Assembly (NCBI GenBank): GCA_030248135.1
Contig: JASANC010002855.1
Coordinates: forward strand, 1 to 64,000
Length of the DNA stretch: 64,000 bases
Origin: Theristus sp. LFF4_11
Taxonomy: Eukaryota > Nematoda > Chromadorea > Monhysterida > Xyalidae
Direction: 5' to 3'
A program made the translations under genes and the position numbers. Under the pieces are notes generated by a model. That model was not told where the DNA came from and did not search any database. It was given only the letters and a program-made list of their open reading frames with translations. This document shows positions 26,148-39,700 of this stretch, piece by piece. How positions within the stretch are numbered: position 1 is the first letter of the stretch; the number at the start of each line of letters is the position of its first letter.

Positions 26148-27626
26148 TTTGATTTAAATGCACGAAGCAAAGAAAGTGGACACTTGAGGAAGAGTAAATG
26201 AAATTCTCGGGTGCAACAGCAGCTCACAATGACGAGTGAGAACAAAAGTATTCTGATTTTGTATGCTCAACTAACGATACCAAACAAACCGTTATGTCAC
26301 ACAGCTCCCAAAGTATGTATTTATTAAACACATTACTGCAACCACAAATGTGTTGCAGTTAAACTTATTGGGTGGAGCGAACAGCAAACCGCTAAATATG
26401 CACATTCCATCACCCATCTGATCCCTCACGCAACCACAATATCTATGTCAATGGAACCGGATATACATCTTCGGTGACCATAAAACTAACACTCAGCAAA
26501 AACATTTAGCCCAGACGAAAATTTGTGGTTTTCGTTTGCCAAGGTGAGCATTGCAAGCATTTTGCATTTTGTACTCGATTTTTTTTGCAGCCAGCTGAGA
26601 ACGCCACTCTTCACCAAAACATAAAACTGTGCATATCACCTTCACATACAGACAATTCAAAATAGTTCGCTAGCCTATCCGGGTCCTTACTGGCTCACTT
26701 TCTTGAAATGACATTCTCAATAAGTTACCCCTCAAAACAAAAGGGTAATTTAAAAACAAGTCGACGGTTTGAACCATCATTGTTTTTGCATAAAACACAA
26801 AAAGAGCATTTCGTTTTTGTACAAAACTTGGTTAAATCGGCTAAAATTTAGAACGGAAAATTAGTATTTTTCTTTGTGCCAATCAAATATATTTTTCACT
26901 TCATTTTTTTTCAATTTTTTGCACCTCAAGCTAATTTTTGCAATAACGGAACTTACTGAAGAATGGTCTTACGCATGTCCATGTAGATACAATTTTGCCA
27001 TTATCTTGTTTCACCAGAATGACATGCACTGTATAGTGAGTGCCACATTAGCGCTCCAGTTGTGAAGCAATGCAGTGGACCATGCAAGACCAATAGTCAA
27101 AAGCACTACTGGGGAAAAGAGCATATGCAGCAGTTAAGAATCACTCAGTAAGAATTTTACAAATCAAGATAATAAACTTGCTTTTATTGTATCAGCCGAA
27201 ATGCGCGATAATGACACATCCTTGTATTCGTCTGCAAGTTGAAGTATAGCGGTTATGAAGTATAGTGGCTATTCAATACTTTGGTGCACTTGCATACTGC
27301 TGCTCGCAGGTAAACGAAAAATCACATGTTTGTGTTGGTTACAGTACGTGAACCCGTTCTGCTTAAGACCTGAGTTCTGCTTAAGAGATGAGCATTAAAA
27401 TTTATCTAAAAATGCGGATAACGCATATAAAAGGAGGGTGTATGGATTTGTGTAAGCAGTAAGAAACTTGGCTTGACAGCTAAGTTCAAGTCTTTGATGT
27501 GGCACACGGATACAAGTACATAAGAGTTATTGCATATCTTTTGTGCCGCGTTTGTTTTCCTGAAAAACGTAACAATCTTCAAAAGTATTTTTCAATTGTC
27601 CTCTTCAGTTTAGTTCAAAATCACAG
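26148..27626. other. Intergenic, no gene recognised
   Basis: Divergent spacer between the minus-strand EF-hand gene and the plus-strand methyltransferase. AT-rich, with only short unsupported frames. It should contain both promoters, but no specific element can be named. Confidence 0.45.
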
Positions 27627-27963
27627 TATCGTATTACCCCACCATTAATCCCCCCTCATTAATCCCCCACCACCACGACAAGTTTCCGAATAATCCCCCC
27701 ACAAATAATCCCCCATGGGGGTTAATGGAAGCCTGTTTGAAACACATACCCAGCGAATTCAATGGCTGGTTGCAGAGAAAATGATGAAATTGTGCTACCA
27801 AAGGCCCCAACTTTCTTGCCTGCCATGCAAGGTATTTTTGCCATTTTTCAATAAACCCCCACCCCTAGAATTTGTTTGTATATAACCCCCACCAATAAAC
27901 TTCCACCCCTAAAAGTCGCTGACGTATTATCCCCCATGGGGGTTTATTGGAGGTAATACGGTA
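27627..27963 (-). mobile_element. G-rich inverted-repeat element, copy 2 (shortened)
   Basis: Bounded by TATCGTATTACC and GGAGGTAATACGGTA, with internal deletion relative to the about 450-bp copies: most of the AT-rich core segment is missing. Keeps the CCCCCATGGGGG palindrome at both ends and the AGTCGCTGACGT block. Confidence 0.8.
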
Positions 27964-28656
27964 TATGCGAAATTCTGCAAATTCTGTGCAAAACCAAAAA
28001 TAAAAAATTGCAAAGCGTTACGGCAGATGTAGCTTTATTGTTGCTAACATACGAACAGCTCTGTATGTACGTACACCAGTGACAATTATGTCTTTCTTCC
28101 GTTGATTTTTACTCTCCTTCCCCATTTCCTAAAACCCAATGGTACCAAACTCTTGTGGATTGATGTGGGAGTATGAATGTAGACTGAAATGTCCATCCCG
28201 TGAGCCATTGCCTTTGCCACAAGAAGGGGACATTGCTTTTGCCAATGCGTCTGCGACGCTTGGTCCTGGGCAAAGCAGTGTCAGTGATCTAGGATCTAAT
28301 CACTATTTTGGCGCTTTAATAGGTCACCATATGCGAAAAATGCAGCAAATGAAAAAGTTTCGTGTGTCGAAAAAGTTAGAGGGCTGCCATGTGCAACCTA
28401 CAGTTGCTTTTGGCACGGGCTTTTTGTTCTTCTGTGGAAAGGGTGCAGGTCAGCTCCTTTTATGCTCATTGAAATTTGGTGTTTTTTCGAAATCGTATTC
28501 GAAAATCGTTATTTTGGAATTTTAGTGCGAACGACCAATAATGATCCATATTATGCCGGCATTCGCTGTCCGCTTCGCTCTCAAATTGGCATGATTTGCC
28601 TTCAAAAAGCTGAAATTTGAAACAGCGGAACCAAAAAAGTGAACATTTTCTTGCAG

Positions 28657-29823
28657 GATATACGATTGTCATTGAACTTCCATCCTCTATTGTGCCACTG
28701 ACAGGGAACGATGCTGCGCAAGGTGAAGTCGTTCAGTCACGTACGGATCTTCCAGCTGTCGAAGGACAATCAAAAAGCAACAATCATCTCAATGAACAAC
28801 ACGAACTCGGTATCACGGTGTTACGATTGCCCGACCTGACCGCGTGCAGCATGACCAAGGTGCGCCGACGACACAAGATGGACGACGAACGTGCGCATCC
28901 GTACTATTATCAACGGTACGAGCCGTTGTTGTGTCCGTACAAACTAAAGAATCATTCGTTCTCGTTGGTCGAGATCGGTCGTGGCTCCGGCGCGTCCACA
29001 ATGTTCTGGGTCGACTATTTTCCAGCGGCGACCATTGTCTCGTTGGACATTGCGAAATGGCCCGGTGCGCCCGAACGTCAACCACCATCGTCTCGAGTGA
29101 AACTGGTGAAAGCAAGTAAAGTTCACAGTAGGAATAATTTGAAAGCACTTCGCAATTTTTTCTGCTGTGTGAGCTTTATTGACATTTGGACAACTTTGAA
29201 GGTGTGGAATAAGTTGCACTGAGCAGCACTAACGCTCAACAAAGACATTGTCTAAAAATTTAAATGTGGCGTAAAAAAAGTGTTTGCAAAAAAAAGAGAT
29301 ATAAATGAGACATGTTTGTGAGTTTTTCTTCAGGGGCGGCAAGCTGATGAGCAGGTGCTGCGGCGCATATGTCACGACCATGATAATATAGACATTGTCA
29401 TTGACGATGGTTCACACATGAGTGTTGACGTTTTGGCAACATTCAAGGTTTGTTGGAAACCATTGTTCAATTGCAACCATGATTATATTATTTTATCTTG
29501 CCGAAAAAATATTTATGCAGACTCTATTCAAGTGTCTCCGATCTGGCGGGCTGTACGCTGTTGAAGACATTCAAACTAGCTACTGGTCTGGTAAACCATA
29601 TTGGGGAAGCTGTGATCCACAAAATCCGCGCACAAGCGTGAACTTCTTCAAGTCTTTGGTCGACCAGCAGAACTATCGTGAAATACCAAAGGACAATCCA
29701 TTTTATGAAATCGCGTCATACGCTGAGGATTTAGCAGAGCTGCATTTTTATCATAACCTGATTGTGATTGTGAAAGGAAAAAACGACCATCGGAGCAATT
29801 GGCCTGAAGGTCATCATTGTTAA
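28657..29823 (+). CDS. Macrocin-type SAM-dependent methyltransferase (5' end not found)
   Basis: Class I Rossmann methyltransferase. Exons: 28657-29111 (or -29105), 29334-29447, 29521-29823 with TAA. Motif I is FSLVEIGRGSGAS, followed by a first acidic strand end SLDI; the core motif is DIVIDDGSHMSVDVLATF, then LRSGGLYAVEDIQTSYW, then FYHNLIVIVKG. This arrangement is what I know from bacterial macrocin O-methyltransferase/cephalosporin-hydroxylase-like proteins. The first visible exon opens at an acceptor (TTCTTGCAG) so an upstream exon with the start codon is missing; the first in-frame ATG inside is at 28850. The exon 1 donor is either GT at 29106 or GC at 29112 (GCAAGT); both keep phase. 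The only obvious plus-strand gene, convergent with CAPS. Substrate unknown. Confidence 0.82.
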
Positions 29824-30747
29824 CAGTTGATTGACACCGTGTTTGGTTTAAAAACAATCCTAGGATTTACTGTGATGAATAAGTTTTTTTTTTCATTCGT
29901 AACCATTTGTTCATTGTAATTTCATAATATTCGTCAACCGTAACCACCCTGATAAAATCATAAAATATAAATCGTTTTAAATATATAAATAAACCATTGA
30001 AAATATGAACGAAACAGCAGCAGAAACATTTATTATCACCGATTGTGTTAAAAGAACCGTGTGAAGTAAGTGGGCGAAAAAGAGAAAACATTTCAATCAA
30101 AGATGTTGAGAAACGTATGTAATAAACACCCTATACAACTTTACGGAAAGAAAAGCATTTCATGTTTCTGTCAGTTTATAACTCACACGACATGCACTGT
30201 AAGCTCAGAATTATCACCCTTTCAAACAGTTTAATTTGAAAATAAATATGATTTACAATTTTAATGCGGGAATTTACATGTAATTTTCTAGGCTGCTGTG
30301 ACACTTAGATATTTTTTTCAACAAAAGAAAAAATTGATGAGCGCAAAAAACTTTGTTTCAAACGACATACACAAGAACATTTTATCACAGGTGACAATGA
30401 CAGCAGTGCTGTTTTGATAAATATTTTGTTTTTTAGGGTTTGACATAAAATAAAATATCAAAGCAAGTCACACTGTGAATAACAGAGAATATCACAATAT
30501 CAACAGTTTGAAACCACAACAATTGGGAGAATTAAAAACCAATTCAAACAAATTGAAAATTTTAGTTAGTAGCGCTATCAATTCAAATTGTGCTGGCAAA
30601 AACAATGAAGTGAACAATTCTTAACGCAACATCGCACAAAAAAAACAAATGATAAACGAATTTTAAATTTTTGAATCATAGTTGTCAATGAAGTGTTGAA
30701 ACAGATAGAAATTTAACGGCCAACAAATTATGTCATTAGCTTTGCAC
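29824..30747. other. Convergent 3' spacer, no gene
   Basis: AT-rich sequence between the methyltransferase stop and the CAPS stop on the opposite strand; presumably both 3' UTRs. AATAAA-like hexamers occur on both strands (e.g. 29876, 29990), but no single polyadenylation site is decisive. Confidence 0.5.
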
Positions 30748-33700
30748 TCAGCGACCAAAACCATTGAATAAACTGAATGCGGATGCTTTCGATCGAGATG
30801 GGTTATCGACGGCTGCTCCACTGTCCAGTGAACTTTCTTCTTCTGAGCAAAAATTTTTTATCTTTTAACGGATTGTTAGAACCAAGAGGAGAAAACAGAC
30901 CGTTACCATGTGACGGTGTCGGCTGATGCGGTGACGGGGCGCGAGCAGCAGGCTGCGCAACTGTGGACGGCGCGGACAATGCTGCGTTTGTCTCTTCTAA
31001 GTACAACCGCTTGCAAATGCTCTGATAAGCGCGCGAGTTTAATTTTTCCTCTTCTATGCCTTGCATTTCGAATTCACCGAATACTTTCTGCAAGCAATAC
31101 AATGCTGGTAATAATGTTTGCGTGACAATTTCGTTTGTTAGTTTAGAAAACGCTTGCAACTAGCATGGAAAAGTATGTTTTTTTAAACCTGTCAGATTTC
31201 GGAGTACGAAACAAAACGAATAAAAAAAGAAACTGAAATGAGGTTTGGCTGGAATCAAAAACCCCATTTGTGGCCAAAGATGGCTTCTTTTTAAACCGAT
31301 TCCATTCTGTATGCTTTTGATGCTCTGTACATATTCTGTAAAAAATTGACTGGTTTAAAAAACATACTGTACCTTTACGATGAAAGACAAACAAGTCAGC
31401 TGGTATGGTGCTAAGGATCGCTCCAAACGTTCAGTGAGCCAATTGTTAATGAGTTTCATTTGGCCTTCGTACCAATGCTGAAATGATGTTGCAGTGCAGC
31501 GTTGTTAAAATGTTGTTTTATGCAAATTAACGGAACGCAGACCCGTAGTGCAATCAGTCACTAACCTCGAACATGCTAATAACCCAACATTCATCGATGA
31601 CTAATTGTCGCAGTTGTTCTGAGCATGCCCGTTGAAATGTCACGTACTGGTGTCCGCTGTGTGATGCCTGTTGTGAAGACGTTGTAGACCGCTGAAAAGA
31701 AATTGACAAAATTTTTACATTTGTCAAATTTGCAAACTAAAACATAATAAACAATAGTCAAAGTTCCCAAAAACCCAACAGCAGCGTATAGCCTCAAGTG
31801 GTACCTTCACAAAGTAGTTAAAATGCAAATACAATCATGCAGCAAGAAACACTAAACACAAATCATAGTTCTACCAATGCAAACAACACATAATGCCGGA
31901 CAAGAGCGAATTTACCGTTTTCTTCATGCTATTCAAGGCCAAGCAAATAAAAAAAAACATATCCTTTGGCACCAAAAATCACCAACACTAACAAATCACA
32001 AGCAAAAATAAAAATTATAATTACAAGGTCCAGTTCAGATTTCGTTTGGGTCGTAGACTCCGATCCAGTATTGTGGCAGGTATCCTCTTCGTCTACAACC
32101 AAATCCGTTTGAGACAACGCTTTGGCTGCTACTTTATAGCTGGCTTTGGTTTCATTGGCTTCGGGCGATTCTATAGCCGTTAAATCGCTGGTGCTGACGA
32201 ACTTTTCCACTTTTCGCTTAAAAAGAAAACACTGACAAAATAACTAGTGCGATAGTGTTTGAGCAAAGACTAGAACACTACAAAACTAACATTTCATAAA
32301 AACTAAACGAAACAATCAATTTGAGCAGAACTTCACTTTTCATAAATTTAGTCACACAAACACGCTCGGTCATTGTGCCAAAGAAGAAGAGACGAGACAA
32401 CAGTGCAACATTTAGTGAAAAAGACAAAAACATTAATCGCCGGAAAAATTGCAACCAATTGCGTTTTAAAGAACTATCAATAGGTTAGTACGGTTTACAC
32501 CACTCTGAAATACCTGTTGAGGCGAACTGTGAGGCGACGTGTCCCCGACCAAACTTTTCATCTAACATGCGTAGTTTTTACTTTAATTGCAAGATAATGA
32601 GCTATTAAAAATTGCGCATTACTTAAGCGTGAAATCAGAAGGCAATCACCGCGTGAAAAACATAAATATGACAAGCAATTTAACGGTGTTTAATGGTGCT
32701 TCTTGATGCCACGATATGTGAGCAGCATCATGCTTTAAACTAAGATGATTGACTTAAAAAACTTCGTTAGCTAACTATGACATCAATCTGGATTGTGTTT
32801 CAAAAAAAGCTGACCTTTTCTATGCTGAAAAAGAGAAAAACATAAACACAACATGAAAATATACCTTGCTAAATAGACCTCCAGTTTTTGGCTGAAATAA
32901 TAAAAAATAATGAAATATTGTGGGCGGATTTACTTCACGAAGATCATAAACAAAGCAATAGATTGAAAAAATTTAGAAAGAATGCCACAGGCATTTATGC
33001 AGTGCTCGAACACGGCACACACAGAAAAGAAGAACGCCAAGACAATTCAAAAAAATGTCAAAGCTGTTGACATGATAACACTTATTTTTGTTCACACAAT
33101 TTTATTCACAGCAGTTCACAGCAACCAAATAATTAATTCGTTGCTCAAATCTTTTTAAATCGAACTTTTGCCGGAAACCTAAAAGGTTACGCAACTGACC
33201 GCAAATGACAAGATGGTGCCAATTGGATTGCCTTCGTCGTACCGAGCCAGCTTGCCTAAGGTGTTTTCGAGAACGGCAACGAGCTGAATTGTTAGTTCTG
33301 TTTTTAATTCAATTACGACACGCAGGTAGCACACGTACTTGAGAAATAACAACTAACCTTCTCAACCACAGTTACTTGCATATCGTTGAGCATTTGTTCT
33401 AGTGCTTCGAGCAGTTGTTGCTGTGTTCTTGTCTGCAGCATGAGAAAAAAACAAATAACACTTTTTACCTAGGCTAACTCAAATGCGAAAAGAACACAAT
33501 CAAGTGTGGCGCCCATCAAGTTTTTCGTTGACATTGTTCAACACTTAAAAAACTGCGTGGATGTGCGCACACTCGTGCACCAACGTCTAAGCGTGCGTCA
33601 ACATATTGGTACTGTAAATTCTAATTCACTCAAGGTAGTGCTCAAACGATACATTATAAATGATAAATTCTGTAAACTATGCAAGCAAAAATACACTTCT

Positions 33701-36700
33701 AGTTTAATTTGTACCGCTTCCGCTGATTCATTGCTGATATCGAGTTTTAACGCGTGGTTCTTTGCATCGAAGACAACATTTATTTGCACACAGATTTCAA
33801 TAGGAACCACATAGTCAGTGGTTTTACGCGCACGAGCCATCCACTGTTCGAAGTGATGCATTGTGCTGAAGTGCTTCGTCTTTTTAAGCATGCAAAACTT
33901 TGGTTTTTACAAAAATTCTGCTTTAACACCATTTTCGCCCCACATACGTCGCGGCGCATTTGCCAATCATTTCAGTTGTCAGCTGACGCATTTTCAGATC
34001 TAAAGTTTGCGCAAAGGTTGCTTGGGGCCAATGCAAATCATCAATAAATTGCGTCAGCGCATCCAGCTTCCAGAATAAATCCTCCGATGTTGCGCATCCG
34101 TTGCTGAATAAACACACCAGCTGAACAGTTACTGATGAGAATATAACACAACATTGAAATAATTTTTTGCTGATTTCTAACCTCCGTACTTCCCATTTGT
34201 CTTTGACGAACCCTCTGTCTATCGATTGACTTAATGAGTGTTCCATCAGCTCTACGTACCGGACGACTTTAGGTGCAAATTGAGTGATAAGCTTTGCGTG
34301 AAAGAGACCGAGTTTTAGGTTTGCTGAAAATGATTAACGATTTGTCAGGTACAAACCATTTTGTAAAAATTCAATCAAAAAACAAGCTAACCATCTTGGC
34401 AAAGGTAGTCGTTTAACAACTGAAACAGTGGAAAAGAGTCCCAACTATCTGCGGGTTGAACATCTAACGCTGAATCCAGGTCCACTGCGAATAGTGACCA
34501 AAATATTTCCGCATGCTCCGTTAGTAAATCCGCAAACCATGAAAAAGCCTGCAGATTTTGTGAAATGAAACTAATGAACAACAGAAAATATCGTGCTATA
34601 GAATTTGTTGTATGTTTTCAAAAAACCATCATACTTCTCCGTGATGTTCCTCATTTTCACGCAGCAACTCTACACACAACTCAGCCACCCGAATCATGTC
34701 TTCGATGCGTTGTTGAGGGGAGATATCATCGCTCATTCGCTCTGTAAAATAGTTTAGTTCAATTATTTCTCTGACAAAATTTAGCTAAGATTACAAGGAT
34801 CACAGTAGACAGCAACAAACGTTCTAGTTTGGCCTCGTTGCAAATTCGTGTGTAATTCACTAACGCTGCCTCTTCAAGACATTTGCGAATAACAGCTCGC
34901 ACCTCTTCTGGTGCTACCGGTGTCACAACATCTTTCATTAAAACCTGCGAGATTTATTTCAGCAACTAAATATAGTAATTCAGCAAGTAAAAGCTTTGCC
35001 GTTATTGGTTATGAAAGCTATTTCGAAGAAACACACCCGCTCAAGTAATGAAAGTGTACTTTTCAAAGCACCATCCGGACGTCCAAATGGAAAACAGTAT
35101 CTGAACAATTAAAATACGCGCGTCGAATGATGCGAATTGTAAACTCAAGTTTATGTTCATTGTTTAAACTTATGTTTAGACTTGCCTGAAATTTTTGATC
35201 TGTTTTTCTAGGAGCATCCTGAGGCGCTCTTTGACGTTTTGAAATTGTTCTTTTTCTTCCAGTGTCACCGTACCTACACCATCGGGCCTACAAATGGTAT
35301 TGCCTTTTTGATCCTGAATCACATGCACTGCAGCAATTGTGATCAGTCAAACAGCAATAATAGTAACAGTAATAATAATACAAAAACAATACCGATTGCC
35401 GTGAACGTGACTTGCACAGAATGCGAAGCTGTAGTGTATTAGCGTTGGGTCAATAATGTGTCCAAGTTCAGCTTTATTCAAAAGGTCGTTCAACAATGAC
35501 ACATGCCGATGACAGCCGCGGACCATGTTTCTCGCACAGTACTCGTCCAACACAAAAACTTGACCCGGTGAAAACCAGCCCTGAATATCCAGTAAGCTAT
35601 AGTAAGCAACTGAATGCAATAGCGCTAAATGCAGAATGTGTTGTTGTTGTTGTGACGTACCAATGAACATATTGATTCTTGCATTCTGAACTCTAGCGTT
35701 AGTGACTGAAGACGTGCAAACATGTGATCGTGGTTGAATCGTACCGCATCGGCTTGAATGAATTCATCCATACCGTGCTTTCTTGCTCGATCGTGCACTA
35801 AAACGAGGAAAACTCGGTTTTCAACCATGCCAAACAAGCATCAAAACCAAATAAAAGCACACTACTTACCGTCGGATCCTTTAACACCAGTTTTGCTGGT
35901 TTGTTTTGGAGGCACTGGTTTATACGCTTGACCCGTTGCTCTGAAACAAAAGCTGCAATCAAATTTCAAAAATGCGAAATTTTAAATTTTTGAGAAACAA
36001 AAGTTATCCAACAAAAACTTTTAAATGTTTGATACTTTTGGAAAATCAAAAACGGTTTCGTTTTTAATTTCGCAAGACTGCATTTTACAAAAATAAAAAC
36101 ACTGTGTCAAACTTAACCGAATACCAAATTTACTTGGGTAACTTGGTAACTGACTTGCTTTCCTTATTGCAATATTACGGTTGAACATGTTACTCGTTTG
36201 TTCTATTGTGTGCTCTCAGAAAACTCAGAAAGCAGATTATCAGTTGACTGTTAGTTATTACTTGACTGTCGAGAGTAAAAAAAGTTCACGTAAAATACTG
36301 TTTAAAAACAATACTTTTGATTTGTATTTGTGATTTTGAACAGGAGGTGCCAAGTTCTCGTAATTGGATGCTAAGAAAACTTGAAAAACAAAACAGTTAT
36401 AGATCGTTAATAAAATCGTTTTTTGGCATACAAAAACCGGTTCCTTCCATTCCTATCCATTACCTGTATAAGGCTTGCACCCAAAGGTGACGTTCATTTT
36501 CGTCGTCGGATGCGAACTTTAGCTCTTCACCTTCTTTGAATGCAGTAAAGAAAAACTTTCCTCCGATAGGTTGGAGATCTAAAGAATACAATTGTGGTTA
36601 AAGTTAAATTGACGTTTTAAAGTGCGATGAAAGCCACTGACCTTTTAGCAGAAAAAGTGTTTCATAAGACCTACTCCCACTACTGAGGTTGTCACACAAA

Positions 36701-39700
36701 ATTCCACTTTTTTCAAAATTTTTGATTTTAAATTTACATGGGGAGATCTTATATGCAAGACTTTACGGTACATATCATTGCAAACTTGTTCAGCACTCTA
36801 CGAACCGAGATCCGGCTCGGGACAGTAGTCCACGGTGAATCCATCCATAGCTAGGAATTCGGTTGGTTCAGCTTTTCTCTCTTTGAAGCTACACATGGCG
36901 AACGTGTATTGTGATACCTAAAAAACGTTTGTCTCGTTTTTTACTGTTATTGTAAAAATGACGAGTTCATATATTCTGACAAACCTGGACCAAACAAAAG
37001 TATCTTCGCTTCCATTTCTTCCAGGTAACTTTGCCGAGAGCATAGCAATAACTGCAGTACTTGAGATTTTGTGGTTTTTCGATTCGCACGGCGATTCGAA
37101 TTTTCAAATTCTGATCAGTCGACGACTTTGGAACAGTCATTTTGTACCATTCAGGCGTGCGGGCACTATTTGGTGTCGGTTTTATCAACACCTATGAACG
37201 AAAATGTAGAATGTGGATAATTTTAAACGTTTTTAACATGGGTCTCATATTCTTGAAATAAACATGCAAAAATAATGGCGAGTCAAGTTTAAAAAATGAA
37301 TATTATGAAACTCGAGCACTCAGAGAGATATGAATTGGACATTTTTTAATTTATACAAGCCAAAACTTATAACGATAACAACACAGCAAAACTAATACCT
37401 TTCCCAATTCTTTGTCATCCAATGCAAAAAGGCTGCGATTTTCTGCGTACAATTTTACTCGTATATACGGCAGTACATGCTTGGTAGTGAAATCGCCTTG
37501 CGTGTCCCACCTGGATATACGAATCATGTTATTGTGCTCTAAAAATACATTTTTAAGAAAGTTTAAAATTAACCAATAATTAATAAAAAGCGGGTAAATA
37601 TATAAATTTTATACTGTGGCTTTGACGCTTCAGCATGATCAGTTTGCAAACGCTCACTGCCTTCAAGTTCCATAGTGCAATAAACAATGCTTGACCCTGG
37701 CACAGATTTCAAATCCTTTGCTTCAAGAATAACGATCTGCAAAATGTAAACAAGTTGCAACATTGTAAGTTTGCTTTTGTTACCGCAATAAAAACACTTA
37801 ATTTTTAAAGACATAACCTCCATTTGAAATTGAAGCACCACATCTGATTTAGATAAGCTGCCACCCTCTTCGAGATGTATCGAAGTGGAAGAAGAACGCC
37901 GTTTTAAGCTAAAATGAATAAAACTATTTTTACAAACCAAAATTCTATCACGGAGAGGACATAAGAAAAAAATAAATGAATGCCATTCAAAATCAAAGCA
38001 ACATTTGCAAAAATCGAAACCTTGCAACCTTGCAAGTCCTCCCCCCGCAGCCAATTTCAATTTGTAAAATGTTGTTTCAGTTTTGAATTACACTCCTTTT
38101 AGTGACTTTTCTATCACCCAGAACACAAAGTTGTTGCTTTAAAAATTGAAGAGCTTTATTTTGATAATCGTGCAATGTCATGCAACACCGAAAAATACCA
38201 CAAAAACGATTTGACATGTAGAAACCCTAACAAACATGCAACATAATAAACACACTTCATAACAAAGAAAAAACGAGCTTGCAAAAAAGTAATAGGACCA
38301 CAAAACGAATCAGTTACACCAAAGTAAGTGTGCAAGCTACACAAAGTATACAAAGCAGTAAAAAGTTGCAAAGCAGAGTACTTTGCAACAAAGTGAAACA
38401 TGCACCGATACTCATACTCTGCTAGACATCCAAACATCCCAGAAAGCCGCGCATACCCAGAATTCTAAAATCGCTTTAAATAAAACACGTTCGCCTGCTT
38501 ACAACGCAAACACCGGATAATACTTGAGGACGCCCAACAGCCATTGACCAAATATACCGGACAACAGATACGAACCAACCGACGGGCACCAGCCGCAAAT
38601 CAGCGGCCGATTCCTGTAGGCACAGCAAACACTAAAACAGGATGCATAACGGTAACACTAAAACGAAGCAATGATTGCATGGTGCCAAATACATTACACA
38701 CTGTAAAATTTTGTGCTTGTTTTGTTGCAGTTAACTTTTTACCTTGTTATTAGTTTTCATCTACACATACGTACACATCACCACATCACAACAAGTTACC
38801 CAATTTGAGGTCGAGAGTAACATGACCATCCATGCTGCTACACAGACAACAACACCACAGTGCGAACTTAGCTGTGCATAATGCGCATGCAAATAAAATA
38901 CGATCACACTCTCACAATGTACACACCTGTTAAACAAAGACAGATCTTCGATGGATCGCGATCTGAAAGAAGTCCATGGTATGGAGTCTGTGAAAATATG
39001 ACTCGTTTGGAACTTTGTTGAAACTGTTTTAATAAGTGTACCGATGTCGTAAGTTAATTTTGTGCCTATAATCGCTTGTTCATATTCTCTGAATAAGTTT
39101 GAACATAGACGCATGAGGACCATATTCAACATAGCTGGTTGGCATAGGCTTTTTTACATTTTATTATTATCTATTCGTACGAAGGAGGCGGAGTAATGTT
39201 GAATGGTGTGTGGAAAAGCCGCACAGCTGAAAAAATGTTTCGCGCCAGAACGTAGTTTGAATATGAATTAAAATAAATTTTGTTTAGTGAGAAAAGATTG
39301 ACTGGTTTTTTTCTCAATTGCTTGCACAAATCTGTCGTCAGAATACGTTAAGTTGTGCTGATTTCAAAATGCCGCGCAGCCTTGAAACATTTTCTCTATC
39401 TGCGTGCAAACGCATATTGGGTCACGTTTAATAAGAAAGATAATAATTGTTTCACATTTCAAATTTTAGCCTTCGCGAATTTCAGTGGCGACCAAAAGTT
39501 TGGAAACCCCCATGCGCGCGTGTGTGTGGTGATAACCAAGCACACGTTATCATAACGGTCACACCTGCCGTTGGTGTTTCACATGGCATTGAAAGCAATG
39601 CGTACTATGGTGTGTGTAAAAAATAGCACGGCGTTATTTTAGTTTTTGTGTGCTGTAGTGGACACTGTGGATTGACTATTGCTCTGTTCCAAAAAACAAG

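Noticed and set aside
31921..31935. Extra CAPS microexon (ATGAAGAAAACG) and another at 32803-32812
   Set aside because: Lengths of 13 and 10 nt would break the phase-0 chain on both sides; direct splicing of the neighbours fits.
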